Below are positions 7,633 through 18,344 of a stretch of 64,000 nt of DNA, one piece after another. Each line of letters starts with the position of its first letter. Positions within the stretch are counted from its first letter, which is position 1. Under the pieces are notes generated by a model. The model had not been told where the DNA came from. It worked only from the letters and a program-made list of their open reading frames with translations, and did no database searches. Source of the DNA: Serratia marcescens subsp. marcescens ATCC 13880 (GTDB lineage: Bacteria; Pseudomonadota; Gammaproteobacteria; Enterobacterales; Enterobacteriaceae); assembly GCF_017299535.1 (NCBI RefSeq), contig NZ_CP071238.1, positions 2,604,001 through 2,668,000 of the forward strand, given 5' to 3'. A program made the translations under genes and the position numbers.

Positions 7633-9891
7633 CTAATGGCCGGCCTGAGCGCGCAGCGCAGCGAGCACCCGCGCCGGTGTGAACGGCACCTCGCGCAGGC
7701 GCACGCCGAGGGCGTCAAACAGCGCGTTGCCGATCGCCGCCGCACTCGGCACCGAGGCGGACTCTCCTGCGCCCATCGGCGCTTCGTCCGGGCGGTCGAT
7801 CAGTTGGATATCGATCTGCGGCAATTCGTCAAAGCGCAGGATCGGATAGCCGCCCCAGTCCAATGACGTCACGCCCGACGCGTTGAAGGTCACAAACTCT
7901 TTCAGCACCCTGCTGGCGGATTGGATAATGTTGCCGTGCACCTGATGGCGCACCCCGGCCGGATTGATCATCCGGCCGCAATCATGCGCCACGAAGATTT
8001 TATTGAGCGTGATCTGCCCAGAAAGGCGATTGACGCTGAGATCGCACACCCAGGCCGCCCAGGCGGCGCCGAAGCCGGGGAATTTGCTGTGGAAATAGCG
8101 CGCATAGGCGAAACCGCGGCCGCTCACCACTTCGGCCCCGGCGGCGCGCGAGCGGTGCGCCGGGCCGTCTTGCCAGTTAGCCTGGCGCTTCAGGGCCTCA
8201 ATCAAGGCCACCGCGCGCGGATCGTTCAGGTAACGCAGGCGAAACGCGATCGGGTCCTCGCCGGCGCGCCAGGCCAGCTCGTCGATCCAGGATTCATGGG
8301 CGAACACGTTGGGCAGCGCCGAAACGCCGCGCATCCACGACGCCCGCACGATCGGCGCGGCGTCCTGACAGATCACCCGCATGTGCGGATACGCGTATTG
8401 CGGAATGGCGGTGCGATCGCCCATCTGTTGCACGTCGGCCCGGTTGGCCACCTTGCCGGTCAACACCAGCGGCAAGGTCACCGCATTGTTGGAGGGATAG
8501 CTGGTTTTCAGCTCGTAGGCCGCCACCCGATTTTGCGCGTCGAGGCCGCCGCGCACCCGGATCAGCTGACCGGTGCCCTTCGGCTCCCAGCCGGACTCCT
8601 GTTCGCGCATCAACTGCACCCGCACCGGGCGGCCGGTCGCCCGCGCCAACAGCGCCGCGTCCGCCGAGACGTCGTCGGCGCAGTTGCGGCCATAGCAGCC
8701 GGAGGCTTCCATGCGGGTGATGTGCACCTGCTCAGACGGCAACTCGAGCAGCGTGGCGATGTCTTTGCGCAGATCGTGCGGGTTTTGCGTGCCGGACCAC
8801 ACCTGCGCCCGCCCGTCTTTAACCTCCGCCACCGCGCAGGAAGGGCCGATCGAGGCGTGCTGATGGTAGGGCCAGACATAATCCGCCCGCACTTCAGTAT
8901 GCAGCGCAGCCAGCGCGGCATCCGTGCCCGCATCGTCGCGCAGCACGCGATCGGTTTTCGGGTTGGCCTCCAGCGCAGCGGGCAGCGCTTCCGGCGACAG
9001 ATCCGGCAAGCCGGCCCAGGGTTTCCACTCGGTTTTCAGCCGACGCATGGCGGCGATCGCCTGCTCTTCGCGCTCGGCCACGATGCCGATGAAATCGTTG
9101 ATCACCACCAGTTTCACGATGCCCGGCAGGTGCGCGATCGAACGTTCATCCACCGACAACAGGCCGCCGCCCAGCGGGGCGCTGCTGTCGGCGCCTACGT
9201 AAGGCGGCCGCACCACCCGGCCATGCAGCATGCCGGGCAAACGCAGATCGTGCACGTAGGTCAGCCCACCGCTCACTTTGGCCGGAATGTCGACTCGGGC
9301 AACGGCGCGGCCGACGTAGCGATTCTGCTGTTCACCGTTCAGCGGCACGTTTTTATCCAGCGCCACGTGCAGATTCTGCCCGCTCGCCAGCTGCGCATAG
9401 CTCAAGGAACGCCCCGGGTGCTTGGTCACAAACACCTGTCCCGCCGCCGCCGTCAGCTGGTCGGCCGGCAGCTCGAAGGCTTTGGCCGCCAGCGCCGTCA
9501 GCATATGTCGCACCTGCGCCGCCGCCTGGCGCAGCGGCACCGACGTGACCTGGATGGTGGCGCTGGCGATGGTCGGCCCCTGATCCGGCGTGCGTTGCGT
9601 ATCGCCCAGGATCATCGTGACGTGCTCGAACGGCACGCAAATTTCGTCGGCGACGATCTGCGCCAGCGCGGTGCGAATGCCGGTGCCGAGATCGACGTGG
9701 CCATTGAAGGCCGTCACCCGGCCGTCGGCGGTGAGGCTGATAAAGCTGTCTACCCTGTCCAGTGGCAGATCGGCAGGCGCTACAACCGCCTCGGCGGCGA
9801 AGGCGTTAAACGGCGCGGGCAGCAGACTGCTGACCATTACCACACCGCCGGCTTGCAACAATTGTCGGCGGGTCAGTTCGAGGCGGCTCAT
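7633..9891 (-). CDS. Molybdopterin-binding subunit, xanthine dehydrogenase/IorB type
   Basis: Large subunit of 752 residues. The N-terminus carries a twin-arginine signal (LTRRQLLQAGG, hydrophobic stretch, cleavage near AFAAEA), so the folded cofactor enzyme is sent to the periplasm. The C-terminus has the MGAGE motif with the catalytic Glu of xanthine-dehydrogenase-type molybdenum hydroxylases. It starts four bases inside the end of the 2Fe-2S subunit gene (ATGA overlap), which implies translational coupling. The likely reaction is hydroxylation of an aldehyde or N-heterocycle; the exact substrate is unknown. Confidence 0.9.
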   Translation of the reverse strand: MSRLELTRRQLLQAGGVVMVSSLLPAPFNAFAAEAVVAPADLPLDRVDSFISLTADGRVTAFNGHVDLGTGIRTALAQIVADEICVPFEHVTMILGDTQRTPDQGPTIASATIQVTSVPLRQAAAQVRHMLTALAAKAFELPADQLTAAAGQVFVTKHPGRSLSYAQLASGQNLHVALDKNVPLNGEQQNRYVGRAVARVDIPAKVSGGLTYVHDLRLPGMLHGRVVRPPYVGADSSAPLGGGLLSVDERSIAHLPGIVKLVVINDFIGIVAEREEQAIAAMRRLKTEWKPWAGLPDLSPEALPAALEANPKTDRVLRDDAGTDAALAALHTEVRADYVWPYHQHASIGPSCAVAEVKDGRAQVWSGTQNPHDLRKDIATLLELPSEQVHITRMEASGCYGRNCADDVSADAALLARATGRPVRVQLMREQESGWEPKGTGQLIRVRGGLDAQNRVAAYELKTSYPSNNAVTLPLVLTGKVANRADVQQMGDRTAIPQYAYPHMRVICQDAAPIVRASWMRGVSALPNVFAHESWIDELAWRAGEDPIAFRLRYLNDPRAVALIEALKRQANWQDGPAHRSRAAGAEVVSGRGFAYARYFHSKFPGFGAAWAAWVCDLSVNRLSGQITLNKIFVAHDCGRMINPAGVRHQVHGNIIQSASRVLKEFVTFNASGVTSLDWGGYPILRFDELPQIDIQLIDRPDEAPMGAGESASVPSAAAIGNALFDALGVRLREVPFTPARVLAALRAQAGH

Positions 9892-10361
9892 GCTTGCCTC
9901 CGCGCAGCCAGCAGATCGCGGGCGCGCTCGGCGGCGCGCAAGATCTCAAGGTGGGTGCCGCAGCGGCACAGGTTGTAGGCCAGCTCTTTCTTGATTGTCT
10001 GTTCATCTGCATCCGGCTCGCGTTCGAACAACGCGACCAGCGTCATGATCATGCCGTTGGCGCAGTAACCGCACTGCGCCGCCTGCTCATCGATAAACCC
10101 TTGCTGCACCGGGTGCGGCGTTTCCGCTGTTCCCAGGCCTTCCAGCGTGGTGACGGACTTGCTTCCTACCGCGGCCAGCGGCATTGAGCAGGAGCGAGCG
10201 GCGACGCCGTCGATAAGCACCGTGCAGGCGCCGCACTCCCCCAGGCCGCAGCCGTATTTGGGGCCATTCAAGTGCAGATCGTTGCGTAAAACGTACAACA
10301 GCGGGGTCTCGGGCGAGATATCGCCGAGTGGAACCACCCGGCCATTAACATTGATTTCCAT
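9888..10361 (-). CDS. 2Fe-2S subunit of molybdenum hydroxylase
   Basis: Protein of 157 residues with the two [2Fe-2S] clusters of the family: plant-ferredoxin type CGLGECGACTVLIDG and helical type CGYCANGMIM plus LCRCGTH. It passes electrons from the molybdenum centre to the cytochrome subunit. I take the ATG at 10361, where the protein starts MEINVNGR like its relatives; the frame runs 15 codons further upstream without similarity. It has no signal and may ride through the Tat system with the large subunit. First gene of the three-gene operon. Confidence 0.9.
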   Translation of the reverse strand: MEINVNGRVVPLGDISPETPLLYVLRNDLHLNGPKYGCGLGECGACTVLIDGVAARSCSMPLAAVGSKSVTTLEGLGTAETPHPVQQGFIDEQAAQCGYCANGMIMTLVALFEREPDADEQTIKKELAYNLCRCGTHLEILRAAERARDLLAARRQA

Positions 10362-10536
10362 GGTGAAACTATCCCTTAAACAAACGGATTTAATCCGTAA
10401 CATCACTGCGGCGAATAATTGAGCAGCATGCTAATAATTATCATCAAAAGACTTGATGATGTTAAGGGAATGTAGCCGCCATGGCTTTAACGAAAAGTGG
10501 GTATTTTCTATAAATTTCCGATAGATAAGCGCGATT

Positions 10537-11178
10537 TTATGATTGCCGCCCGTGATTATTGTCGATTGCCAGTCCGGCCTCGGCGCCATCGACCAACAGC
10601 CGCACGCTGGCTTCGAACAGCGCGTCTGCGCCCTTATCCTGCAAAGTGTCCCAGCCTTCGCACAGCAGCGGGTAACGCTGGCGATCGGCGTCATTCAGCG
10701 TATCGTCCGGCTGCATTTGCTGCTCTTCCAGCACCCAGCCTACGACGAAGCGCCCGACGGCGAACAGCACATTCACCGCGCGTTCAGGCGTCAAGCCCGC
10801 CCGGCACAGCAGCGCCACCTTGGCCTCGATAATGGCGAATTGCGACTCCTGCGGCCGGGTGCCGGCGTGCAGACGCGCGCCGTCGCGGTAAGCCAGCAGA
10901 GCCCGACGAAAGTTGCCGGCATTGGTGACAACCCAATCCTGCCAGGGCATATCGGCGGGCAGCTCTTCACGGTGATCCAACATGATGGTTTCCGCCATCG
11001 CTTTCAACAGCTCGGCTTTGTTCTTGAAATGCCAATAGAGCGTGGGTGATTGCACGCCGAGGTGTTGCGCCAGGCGGCGGGTGCTCAGCGCATCGATGCC
11101 GATCTCATTCAGCAGCGCCAGCGCCCCGCGCAGGACGGTTTCACGCGTTAAACGCATCGCAGTATTTTTTTCGCTCAT
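10537..11178 (-). CDS. tetR: Tetracycline repressor TetR
   Basis: Repressor of 213 residues with an N-terminal helix-turn-helix (LSTRRLAQHLGVQSPTLYWH) almost identical in layout to classical TetR proteins, including the TLYWHFKNKAELL segment, and a TetR-type ligand domain. It is divergent from the tetA efflux gene with two tet operators in the 64 bp between them, so drug binding should release both promoters. The ATG at 11178 is adopted; an ATG seven codons later (MRLTRETVL) is also possible. Confidence 0.9.
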   Translation of the reverse strand: MSEKNTAMRLTRETVLRGALALLNEIGIDALSTRRLAQHLGVQSPTLYWHFKNKAELLKAMAETIMLDHREELPADMPWQDWVVTNAGNFRRALLAYRDGARLHAGTRPQESQFAIIEAKVALLCRAGLTPERAVNVLFAVGRFVVGWVLEEQQMQPDDTLNDADRQRYPLLCEGWDTLQDKGADALFEASVRLLVDGAEAGLAIDNNHGRQS

Positions 11179-11179
11179 C

Positions 11180-11198
11180 TCTCTATCACTGATAGGGT
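11180..11198. promoter_or_regulatory. tet operator proximal to tetR
   Basis: TCTCTATCACTGATAGGGT. Its reverse complement differs from the classical tetO2 sequence at one position. It begins one base before the tetR start codon. Confidence 0.85.
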
Positions 11199-11216
11199 AA
11201 CTGTGGAATACTCAAT

Positions 11217-11235
11217 ACTCTATCACTGTTAGAGT
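11217..11235. promoter_or_regulatory. tet operator proximal to tetA
   Basis: ACTCTATCACTGTTAGAGT matches the classical tetO1 at 17 of 19 positions and lies just upstream of the tetA start. Confidence 0.85.
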
Positions 11236-11242
11236 CGCAATT

Positions 11243-12421
11243 TTGAAAAAACCTATGTGGGTTATTTTGTTGACGGTGTTGCTGGATGCGGTGGGCATCG
11301 GTCTGATCATGCCGATCCTGCCGGCGCTGTTGCGCTCGCTGGGCGGTCTTGAGGCCGGCAGCCTGCACTACGGCGCCCTGCTGGCGGCCTATGCGTTGAT
11401 GCAATTCCTGTTTTCACCGATCCTCGGCGCGTTGAGCGATCGCTTCGGCCGGCGGCCGGTGCTGTTGATTTCACTCGCCGGCGCGGCGGCCGACTACCTG
11501 CTGATGGCGTTCGCGCCGACGCTGGCCTGGCTCTATCTGGGCCGATTGCTGGCGGGCATCACCGGCGCCAACATGGCGGTCGCCACCGCTTACGTTACCG
11601 ATATTACTCCTGCCGGCCAGCGCGCGCGGCGTTTTGGCCTGGTGGGCGCGGTGTTCGGCGTCGGCTTTATCGTCGGCCCGCTGCTCGGTGGCTCGCTGGG
11701 CGAATGGCATCTGCATGCGCCCTTCCTGGCGGCGGCGGCGATGAATGCCCTCAACCTGATCATGGCGTTTTTCCTGCTGCCGGAATCGCGCAAACCCCGT
11801 GCCCGCGCCGCCGAGAAAATCCGCCTCAATCCCTTTTCGTCATTGCGACGGCTGCACGGCAAACCGGGCCTGCTGCCGCTGGCCGGCATTTACCTGATCA
11901 TGGCGCTGGTTTCACAGGCGCCGGCCACGCTATGGATTTTATACGGTCAGGATCGTTTCGGCTGGAGCATGATGGTGGCGGGCCTGTCGCTGGCCGGTTA
12001 CGGCACCTGCCACGCGCTGTCGCAGGCCTTCGCCATCGGCCCGCTGGTCGCACGGCTCGGCGAACGCAAGGCGCTGCTGATCGGCCTGGCGGCCGACGCG
12101 CTGGGTCTGGTGCTGTTATCGATCGCCACGCGCGGCTGGGCGCCCTTTGCGCTGCTGCCGTTCTTCGCCGCGGGCGGCATGGCGCTGCCGGCGCTGCAGG
12201 CGTTGATGGCGCACAAGGTGGACGATGACCATCAGGGCGAGCTGCAAGGGACGCTGGCCAGCATGGGCAGCCTGATCGGCGTCGCGGGGCCGCTGGTGGC
12301 GACGGCGCTGTATGCCGCCACGCGCGATGTCTGGCCCGGCCTGGTCTGGGCGTTGGCCGCCGCCCTGTATCTGCTGGTGCCGCTGTTGCTGGGGCGTTCG
12401 CGCGAGCGTGACGCGGCATAG
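11243..12421 (+). CDS. tet(41): Tetracycline efflux MFS transporter, Tet(41)-like
   Basis: Twelve-helix major-facilitator antiporter of 392 residues. The start region LLDAVGIGLIMPILPALLR, the loop motif GALSDRFGRRPVLL between helices 2 and 3, and GPLLGG in helix 5 are those of TetA proteins. Tet(41) is the chromosomal determinant described from S. marcescens; I assign that class from context and recall, not alignment. The start is a TTG at 11243 (MKKPMWV), because an ATG at 11255 would cut the usual N-terminus. Expected to export tetracycline-metal complexes for protons. Confidence 0.85.
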   Translation: MKKPMWVILLTVLLDAVGIGLIMPILPALLRSLGGLEAGSLHYGALLAAYALMQFLFSPILGALSDRFGRRPVLLISLAGAAADYLLMAFAPTLAWLYLGRLLAGITGANMAVATAYVTDITPAGQRARRFGLVGAVFGVGFIVGPLLGGSLGEWHLHAPFLAAAAMNALNLIMAFFLLPESRKPRARAAEKIRLNPFSSLRRLHGKPGLLPLAGIYLIMALVSQAPATLWILYGQDRFGWSMMVAGLSLAGYGTCHALSQAFAIGPLVARLGERKALLIGLAADALGLVLLSIATRGWAPFALLPFFAAGGMALPALQALMAHKVDDDHQGELQGTLASMGSLIGVAGPLVATALYAATRDVWPGLVWALAAALYLLVPLLLGRSRERDAA

Positions 12422-12617
12422 CGTCATGCCCCCCTCTCCCGCTTAAGCTCATTTATGGCTAAACAAGGCATTATTCAGCATAAGCGGGCGCTTTACACGC
12501 CACTGCGCCGCTCATTATCATCGCCCTTATCCCGCCGCAGGAAAATTTAAATGCCGTTTCATGGCGTTACGCCCAGCGCGTCATCGCTATCGTTCACTTG
12601 CCTATCGGAAAATCAGG

Positions 12618-13574
12618 ATGAGAAAACTCACAACGCCGCTGATCGCCGCCCTGCTGCTCGGCCTGTTTAGCCTGCCGGCCGGCGCGCAAGAGAAACCGCA
12701 GCAAATCACCATCGGTTACCAGAAAGCCAACATTTTTGCGCTGCTGAAATACCGCGGCACGCTGGAAAAAGCCCTTGAGCCGCAGGGCGTCAAGGTTCGC
12801 TGGATAGAATTCCCCGCCGGCCCGCAGATGCTGGAAGGATTGAACGTCGGCAGCATCGATCTGGCGGCGACCGGCGACGCCCCGCCGGCCTTCGCGCAAG
12901 CCGCCAAGGCCGATCTGGTTTATTTGGCGCATTCGCCGCCCAGCCCGAAAACCGAAGCCATCGTGGTGCCGCAGGATTCGCCGATCCGCTCCGTGGCCGA
13001 TTTGAAAGGCAAACGCGTGGCGTTGAACAAAGGATCTGACGTCAATTACCTGCTGGTGAGCGCGCTGGAACAGGCCGGCTTGAGCTACAAGGACATCACG
13101 CCGGTCTATCTGCCGCCGAGCGATGCCCGCGCCGCCTTCCAGCGCGGCAGCGTCGACGCCTGGGTGATTTGGGATCCCTACTACGCCGAGGTGGAAACCC
13201 GTGCCAACGCCCGCCTGCTGAAAGACGCGGAAGGCCTGGTGCCGCACTACACCTTCTATCTCGCCAGCCGCCGCTTTGCCGAAACGTACCCGGACAGCGC
13301 CAAACAGGTGATTCAACAGCTCAGCGCGCTGAGCGACTGGGCCAACGGGCATCCACAGGAAGCGGCGGCGATCCTCGCTCAGAGCACAGGCCTGGATCAG
13401 GCCATTTGGGCCAGAGCCATCGCTCGCATGCCGTTCGGCAGCCAGCGCATGTCGCCGGAGGTGTTCAGGCAGCAACAACAGTTGGCGGATAAATTCACCG
13501 CCATCGGGCTGCTGCCGGTTAAGGTGGATGTCAACGCCGCCCGGTGGTCAGAAGATAAACCCGAGGCGCCATAG
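12618..13574 (+). CDS. ssuA: Aliphatic sulfonate-binding protein SsuA type
   Basis: Periplasmic binding protein of 318 residues with signal peptide (MRKLTTPLIAALLLGLFSLP, cleavage at AGAQ) and the NMT1/SsuA-type fold (TIGYQKANIFALLK, GLNVGSIDLAATGDAPPAFAQ, GKRVALNKGSDVNYLL, VDAWVIWDPYYAEVE). Relatives deliver alkanesulfonates or taurine to an ABC importer for sulfur supply. No ssuB, ssuC or ssuD is next to it, so it is an orphan subunit here. The ATG at 12618 is chosen for the signal peptide; upstream codons show no similarity. Confidence 0.85.
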   Translation: MRKLTTPLIAALLLGLFSLPAGAQEKPQQITIGYQKANIFALLKYRGTLEKALEPQGVKVRWIEFPAGPQMLEGLNVGSIDLAATGDAPPAFAQAAKADLVYLAHSPPSPKTEAIVVPQDSPIRSVADLKGKRVALNKGSDVNYLLVSALEQAGLSYKDITPVYLPPSDARAAFQRGSVDAWVIWDPYYAEVETRANARLLKDAEGLVPHYTFYLASRRFAETYPDSAKQVIQQLSALSDWANGHPQEAAAILAQSTGLDQAIWARAIARMPFGSQRMSPEVFRQQQQLADKFTAIGLLPVKVDVNAARWSEDKPEAP

Positions 13575-13641
13575 CTTTTGCCGCGCGTTGGCTTTAGAAA
13601 GCAGAAACCGGCATTTTGCCGCCGGCATCAGTTGGCCTATG

Positions 13642-13755
13642 CTAACCCTGTGTGATGAAACGCGTTTTCATGGCATGTCTTCCGGAACGTTTTTGCTTTA
13701 ATTTGTTCGTCGTGAACCCTGGGCCGCCCCTGACTGGTGCGGCTTTTCTTTTTGT
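13642..13755 (+). ncRNA. Candidate small RNA or terminated leader before the RpiR gene
   Basis: TTGCCG and TATGCT (16 bp apart, ending near 13640) could start a transcript that ends at a GCCGC/GCGGC hairpin followed by TTTTCTTTTT (about 13730-13755). The 110-base stretch has no convincing coding frame. It could be a free small RNA or an attenuated leader of the RpiR gene that starts at 13834. I match it to no known RNA. Confidence 0.3.
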
Positions 13756-13833
13756 TCGGCAGTGCCGGCAGCGGCGAATTTTGCTATGGTACCCCGCAGA
13801 TAAATGTCCCGTTTTCAGCCGCCGGATCGACTC

Positions 13834-14568
13834 ATGTTTACCCATAAAGCAATCGCCGAGCTCAACGCCCTGGAGCTGATGGTTTATAACTACGTCAGCA
13901 AACACAAAAATCAAGTGATGTACATGACCATCCGCGAGCTGGCCGAGGCCGCCGGCGTGTCCACCACCACCGTGCTGCGATTTTGCAAAAAAATGGGTTG
14001 TGACGGTTATTCAGAATTTCGCATCCGTTTCAAACTGTATCTGGAGCAAACCGATGCGCCGCCGGTCGATTCCGGCATCGGCGAAATTCTCAGTTTTTTT
14101 AAAAGCGTCAGCAACGACGAATTTAATCAGTTACTCGATGAAGCGGCGCACCATATCGCCGCCGCCGAGCGGATTATTTTCGTCGGCATCAGCACCTCTG
14201 GCGCCTTGGGGAAATATGGCGCGCGTTTCTTTTCCAACGTCGGGAAATTCAGCACCCATATCGACGATCCTTATTATCCCGTCAACAGCGATATGTATAA
14301 AAACGCGGTGGCGATCATGTTGTCGGTCTCCGGCGAGACCGAAGAGATCCTGCGACTGGCGAGCCAGTTCAGCCTGCACCACTGCAAGATCATCAGCATC
14401 ACCAACAACGAAACCTCTTCGCTGGCGCGGCTGGCGGACTTTAATCTCTCCTACCACGTGCCGCAGCATTTGATCGGCGGGCATCACAATATCACCACGC
14501 AGATCCCCGTGCTTTACATTATTGAAACCATCGGCAAACGGCTTGGGCATATTAATTCGGAAAAATAA
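13834..14568 (+). CDS. MurR/RpiR family sugar-phosphate regulator
   Basis: Regulator of about 244 residues with an N-terminal RpiR helix-turn-helix (IRELAEAAGVSTTTVLRFCKK) and a C-terminal SIS sugar-phosphate domain (IIFVGISTSGALGKYGARFF, SVSGETEEIL). SIS domains bind phosphosugars, so it likely senses the product of the adjacent gene's pathway. The downstream 6-phospho-beta-glucosidase begins 134 bp later. The start is taken at 13834 (MFTHKAIAELN); an ATG ten codons upstream is possible. Confidence 0.85.
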   Translation: MFTHKAIAELNALELMVYNYVSKHKNQVMYMTIRELAEAAGVSTTTVLRFCKKMGCDGYSEFRIRFKLYLEQTDAPPVDSGIGEILSFFKSVSNDEFNQLLDEAAHHIAAAERIIFVGISTSGALGKYGARFFSNVGKFSTHIDDPYYPVNSDMYKNAVAIMLSVSGETEEILRLASQFSLHHCKIISITNNETSSLARLADFNLSYHVPQHLIGGHHNITTQIPVLYIIETIGKRLGHINSEK

Positions 14569-14687
14569 AACAGGCTGTTTTTTTATTGTGACAAATCACT
14601 TTGTACGGCGATTTGTTATATCGTGACATTTCTTTCGGTCTTGTTACTCTATTGGCAATGCAAACGTTATTATCCTTCATTAAATAA

Positions 14688-16133
<1,446 letters not shown>

Positions 16134-16150
16134 CCGCACGACAGACAATC

Positions 16151-16173
16151 AGGGGCGATTTTCGCCCCTTTTT
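16151..16173 (+). terminator. Terminator after the phospho-glucosidase gene
   Basis: AGGGGCG / CGCCCCT stem with a four-T loop (ATTTT) and five trailing T residues. Confidence 0.85.
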
Positions 16174-16181
16174 ACTGCGCC

Positions 16182-17519
16182 TTACTCCGCCGCCTGCCCG
16201 GCGGCGAGATACTTCGCCATTTCCGCCGCCGGCACCATGCCGCCGCCGGTCGCCCACACCAGATGCGTCGCCTGCGCCAGACTCTCGGCGCTGATGCCTT
16301 GCTCGCTGAGCGCCCTGGCATGGGCTGCAACGCGCCACGGCCCGGCCATGCCCGCCAACGCGGATGGCTCCAGTTGGAGATGCTCGTGCCGGTCCAACAA
16401 CCCGAGCAGCGCAAACATCTCTTCATCGCTCAGCGTGTAAAACGCGCTCAGTAGGCGCTCCATCGCCCGGCCGACAAAGCCGGAGGCGCGCCCCACCGCC
16501 AACCCGTCCGCCGCCGTGCGGTTGTCGATGCCGAGATCTTGCACCGCAATGCCGTCATGCAACCCGCTGTAGACGCCGAGCAGCATGCAGGGGGAATGGG
16601 TCGGTTCGGCGAAAATGCAGTGAACGTGATCGCCGAACGCCAGCTTGAGGCCAAAGGCCACACCGCCCGGCCCACCGCCGACGCCGCACGGCAGATACAC
16701 GAACAGCGGATGCTGCGCGTCCACCACAATGCCCTGTTCGGCAAACTGCCGCTTCAGACGGCCGCCCGCCACCGCGTAGCCGAGGAACAGGGTTTGTGAA
16801 TTTTCATCGTCGATAAAGAAGCAATTCGGATCGTTCGCCGCCCGTTGGCGCCCTTGTTCGACCGCCACGCCGTAATCGTCGGCGTATTCCACCACCGTCA
16901 CGCCATTGTCGCGCAGCTTCTGTTTTTTCCACTCTCGCGCATCCGCCGACATGTGCACGCTGACGTCAAACCCCAGCCGGGCGCTGATGATGCCGATCGA
17001 TAATCCCAGATTGCCGGTCGAGCCGACGGCGATGCGGTACTGGCTGAAGAACTGACGAAACGCGTCGGAAAACAGTCGGGCGTAGTCGTCGCCGATCTGT
17101 AGCAGCCCCGCCTCCAGCGCCAGTTTCTCCGCATGCGTCAGCACCTCATAGATGCCGCCGCGCGCCTTGATTGAGCCGGAAATCGGCAGATGGCTGTCCT
17201 TTTTCAACAGCAGGCGCCCGCCCAACGACTGCCCATAGCGCCGATCCAACGCCTGCTGCATGGCGGGGATCGCCACCAGCTCGGATTCGATGATCCCCTT
17301 TGTGGGTTGGGTTTCCGGGAAGGCCGCGGCGAGATAAGGCGCGAATCGCGCCAGGCGCTGCTCCGCGTCGGCGACGTCGGCAGCGGTCAGCCCGACGTGG
17401 GGCAGCCCTGCGGCCAACGTTGTCGCGCGTGGATTGAACCAGGTGATCGGCTCTAGCGCGACCATGCGTTGCAACAGCGGATGCTGGGCGACCCACGATA
17501 GGATCTGTGATTTCTGCAT
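16182..17519 (-). CDS. dsdA: D-serine dehydratase DsdA
   Basis: PLP-dependent lyase of 445 residues that turns D-serine into pyruvate and ammonia. The PLP lysine is K118 in SGSIKARGG, the position known in E. coli DsdA, and the glycine-rich phosphate loop CGVGGGPGG and early KGIIESELV motif agree. The gene stands alone: no dsdX transporter or dsdC regulator is adjacent. It converges with the phospho-glucosidase gene across a terminator. Confidence 0.93.
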   Translation of the reverse strand: MQKSQILSWVAQHPLLQRMVALEPITWFNPRATTLAAGLPHVGLTAADVADAEQRLARFAPYLAAAFPETQPTKGIIESELVAIPAMQQALDRRYGQSLGGRLLLKKDSHLPISGSIKARGGIYEVLTHAEKLALEAGLLQIGDDYARLFSDAFRQFFSQYRIAVGSTGNLGLSIGIISARLGFDVSVHMSADAREWKKQKLRDNGVTVVEYADDYGVAVEQGRQRAANDPNCFFIDDENSQTLFLGYAVAGGRLKRQFAEQGIVVDAQHPLFVYLPCGVGGGPGGVAFGLKLAFGDHVHCIFAEPTHSPCMLLGVYSGLHDGIAVQDLGIDNRTAADGLAVGRASGFVGRAMERLLSAFYTLSDEEMFALLGLLDRHEHLQLEPSALAGMAGPWRVAAHARALSEQGISAESLAQATHLVWATGGGMVPAAEMAKYLAAGQAAE

Positions 17520-17628
17520 AAGTGTCCCTGACTGATGTTGGCGTTGCCGTCACCTTGCCGCGAACGCCGACGGCTGACAAATGATAAATTCTGAGCTTGA
17601 GGTGCAATAGATTGATGCAAACGCGGCG

Positions 17629-18318
17629 TTAGCCGGCCGTCACGCCAAACAGCAGGCCGACGCCGGAAGAAACTGCCATCGCCAGTGCGCTCCAGATGAG
17701 AATGCGCGCCACGCCCGGCAAGATCGGCGCCCCGCCGGTTTTCGCGGCGATGCCGCCGAGAACGCCGAGGGAAATCAGCGCCGAGGCCACCAGCGCCGGC
17801 CGCGTCCAGGCGACCGGTGCCCACAGCGCCACCAGCAGCGGCAGCAGCGCGCCGAGGGAGAAACTCAAAGCCGATGCCAACGCGGCCTGCAGCGGCCGGG
17901 CGCGGGTGGCGGAGGAAATGCCCAGCTCGTCGCGCGCGTGCGCCTCCAGCGCATCATGCGCCATCAGCTTTTCCGCCACCTGCCGGGCCAGCGCCGGATC
18001 CAGACCGCGATGCACGTAGATTGACGTCAGTTCGCGAAACTCCCCCGGGTAGTCTTCAAGCAGCTCCGCCTGCTCTTCCGCCAGCGCGGCCTTTTCGGTA
18101 TCCGCTTGCGACGAGACCGACACATACTCGCCGGTGGCCATCGACATTGCGCCGGCCACCCACCCGGCGACGCCGGCGATCATCAGCGCGGAATGCGAGG
18201 CGCTGGCCGCCGCGACGCCCAGCAGCAGGCTGGCCGTTGAAACGATGCCGTCGTTGGCGCCGAGCACCGCCGCCCGCAGCCAGCCGATGCGTTCGATACT
18301 GTGCCGTTCTCGATGCAT
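17629..18318 (-). CDS. VIT1/CCC1 family membrane protein
   Basis: Membrane protein of 229 residues with about five helices. The N-terminal WLRAAVLGANDGIVSTASLLLGVA and ATGEYVSVSSQADTE segments are hallmarks of the vacuolar iron transporter (CCC1/VIT) family, followed by a cytosolic helical region with EEQAELLEDYPGEF and the closing membrane pair. Relatives move Fe2+ or Mn2+ out of the cytosol. I place the start at 18318, where GGGAG precedes MHRERHS; the frame is open far upstream but that part is antisense to unrelated code. The metal is inferred. Confidence 0.85.
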   Translation of the reverse strand: MHRERHSIERIGWLRAAVLGANDGIVSTASLLLGVAAASASHSALMIAGVAGWVAGAMSMATGEYVSVSSQADTEKAALAEEQAELLEDYPGEFRELTSIYVHRGLDPALARQVAEKLMAHDALEAHARDELGISSATRARPLQAALASALSFSLGALLPLLVALWAPVAWTRPALVASALISLGVLGGIAAKTGGAPILPGVARILIWSALAMAVSSGVGLLFGVTAG

Positions 18319-18344
18319 CCTTTCTCTCCCTCGTTCTCTTTCCG

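Noticed and set aside
7921..9978. 685-codon frame antisense to the molybdopterin subunit
   Set aside because: Same reason: low-complexity Arg/His/Gly composition, no domain, opposite a clear gene.
11179..12421. tetR/tetA as a recently acquired mobile resistance island
   Set aside because: No transposase, repeats or integration scars; GC content is like the neighbours and the pair is known from S. marcescens chromosomes.
13652..13879. 75-codon frame before the RpiR gene
   Set aside because: Runs through a terminator hairpin and into the RpiR gene in another frame.
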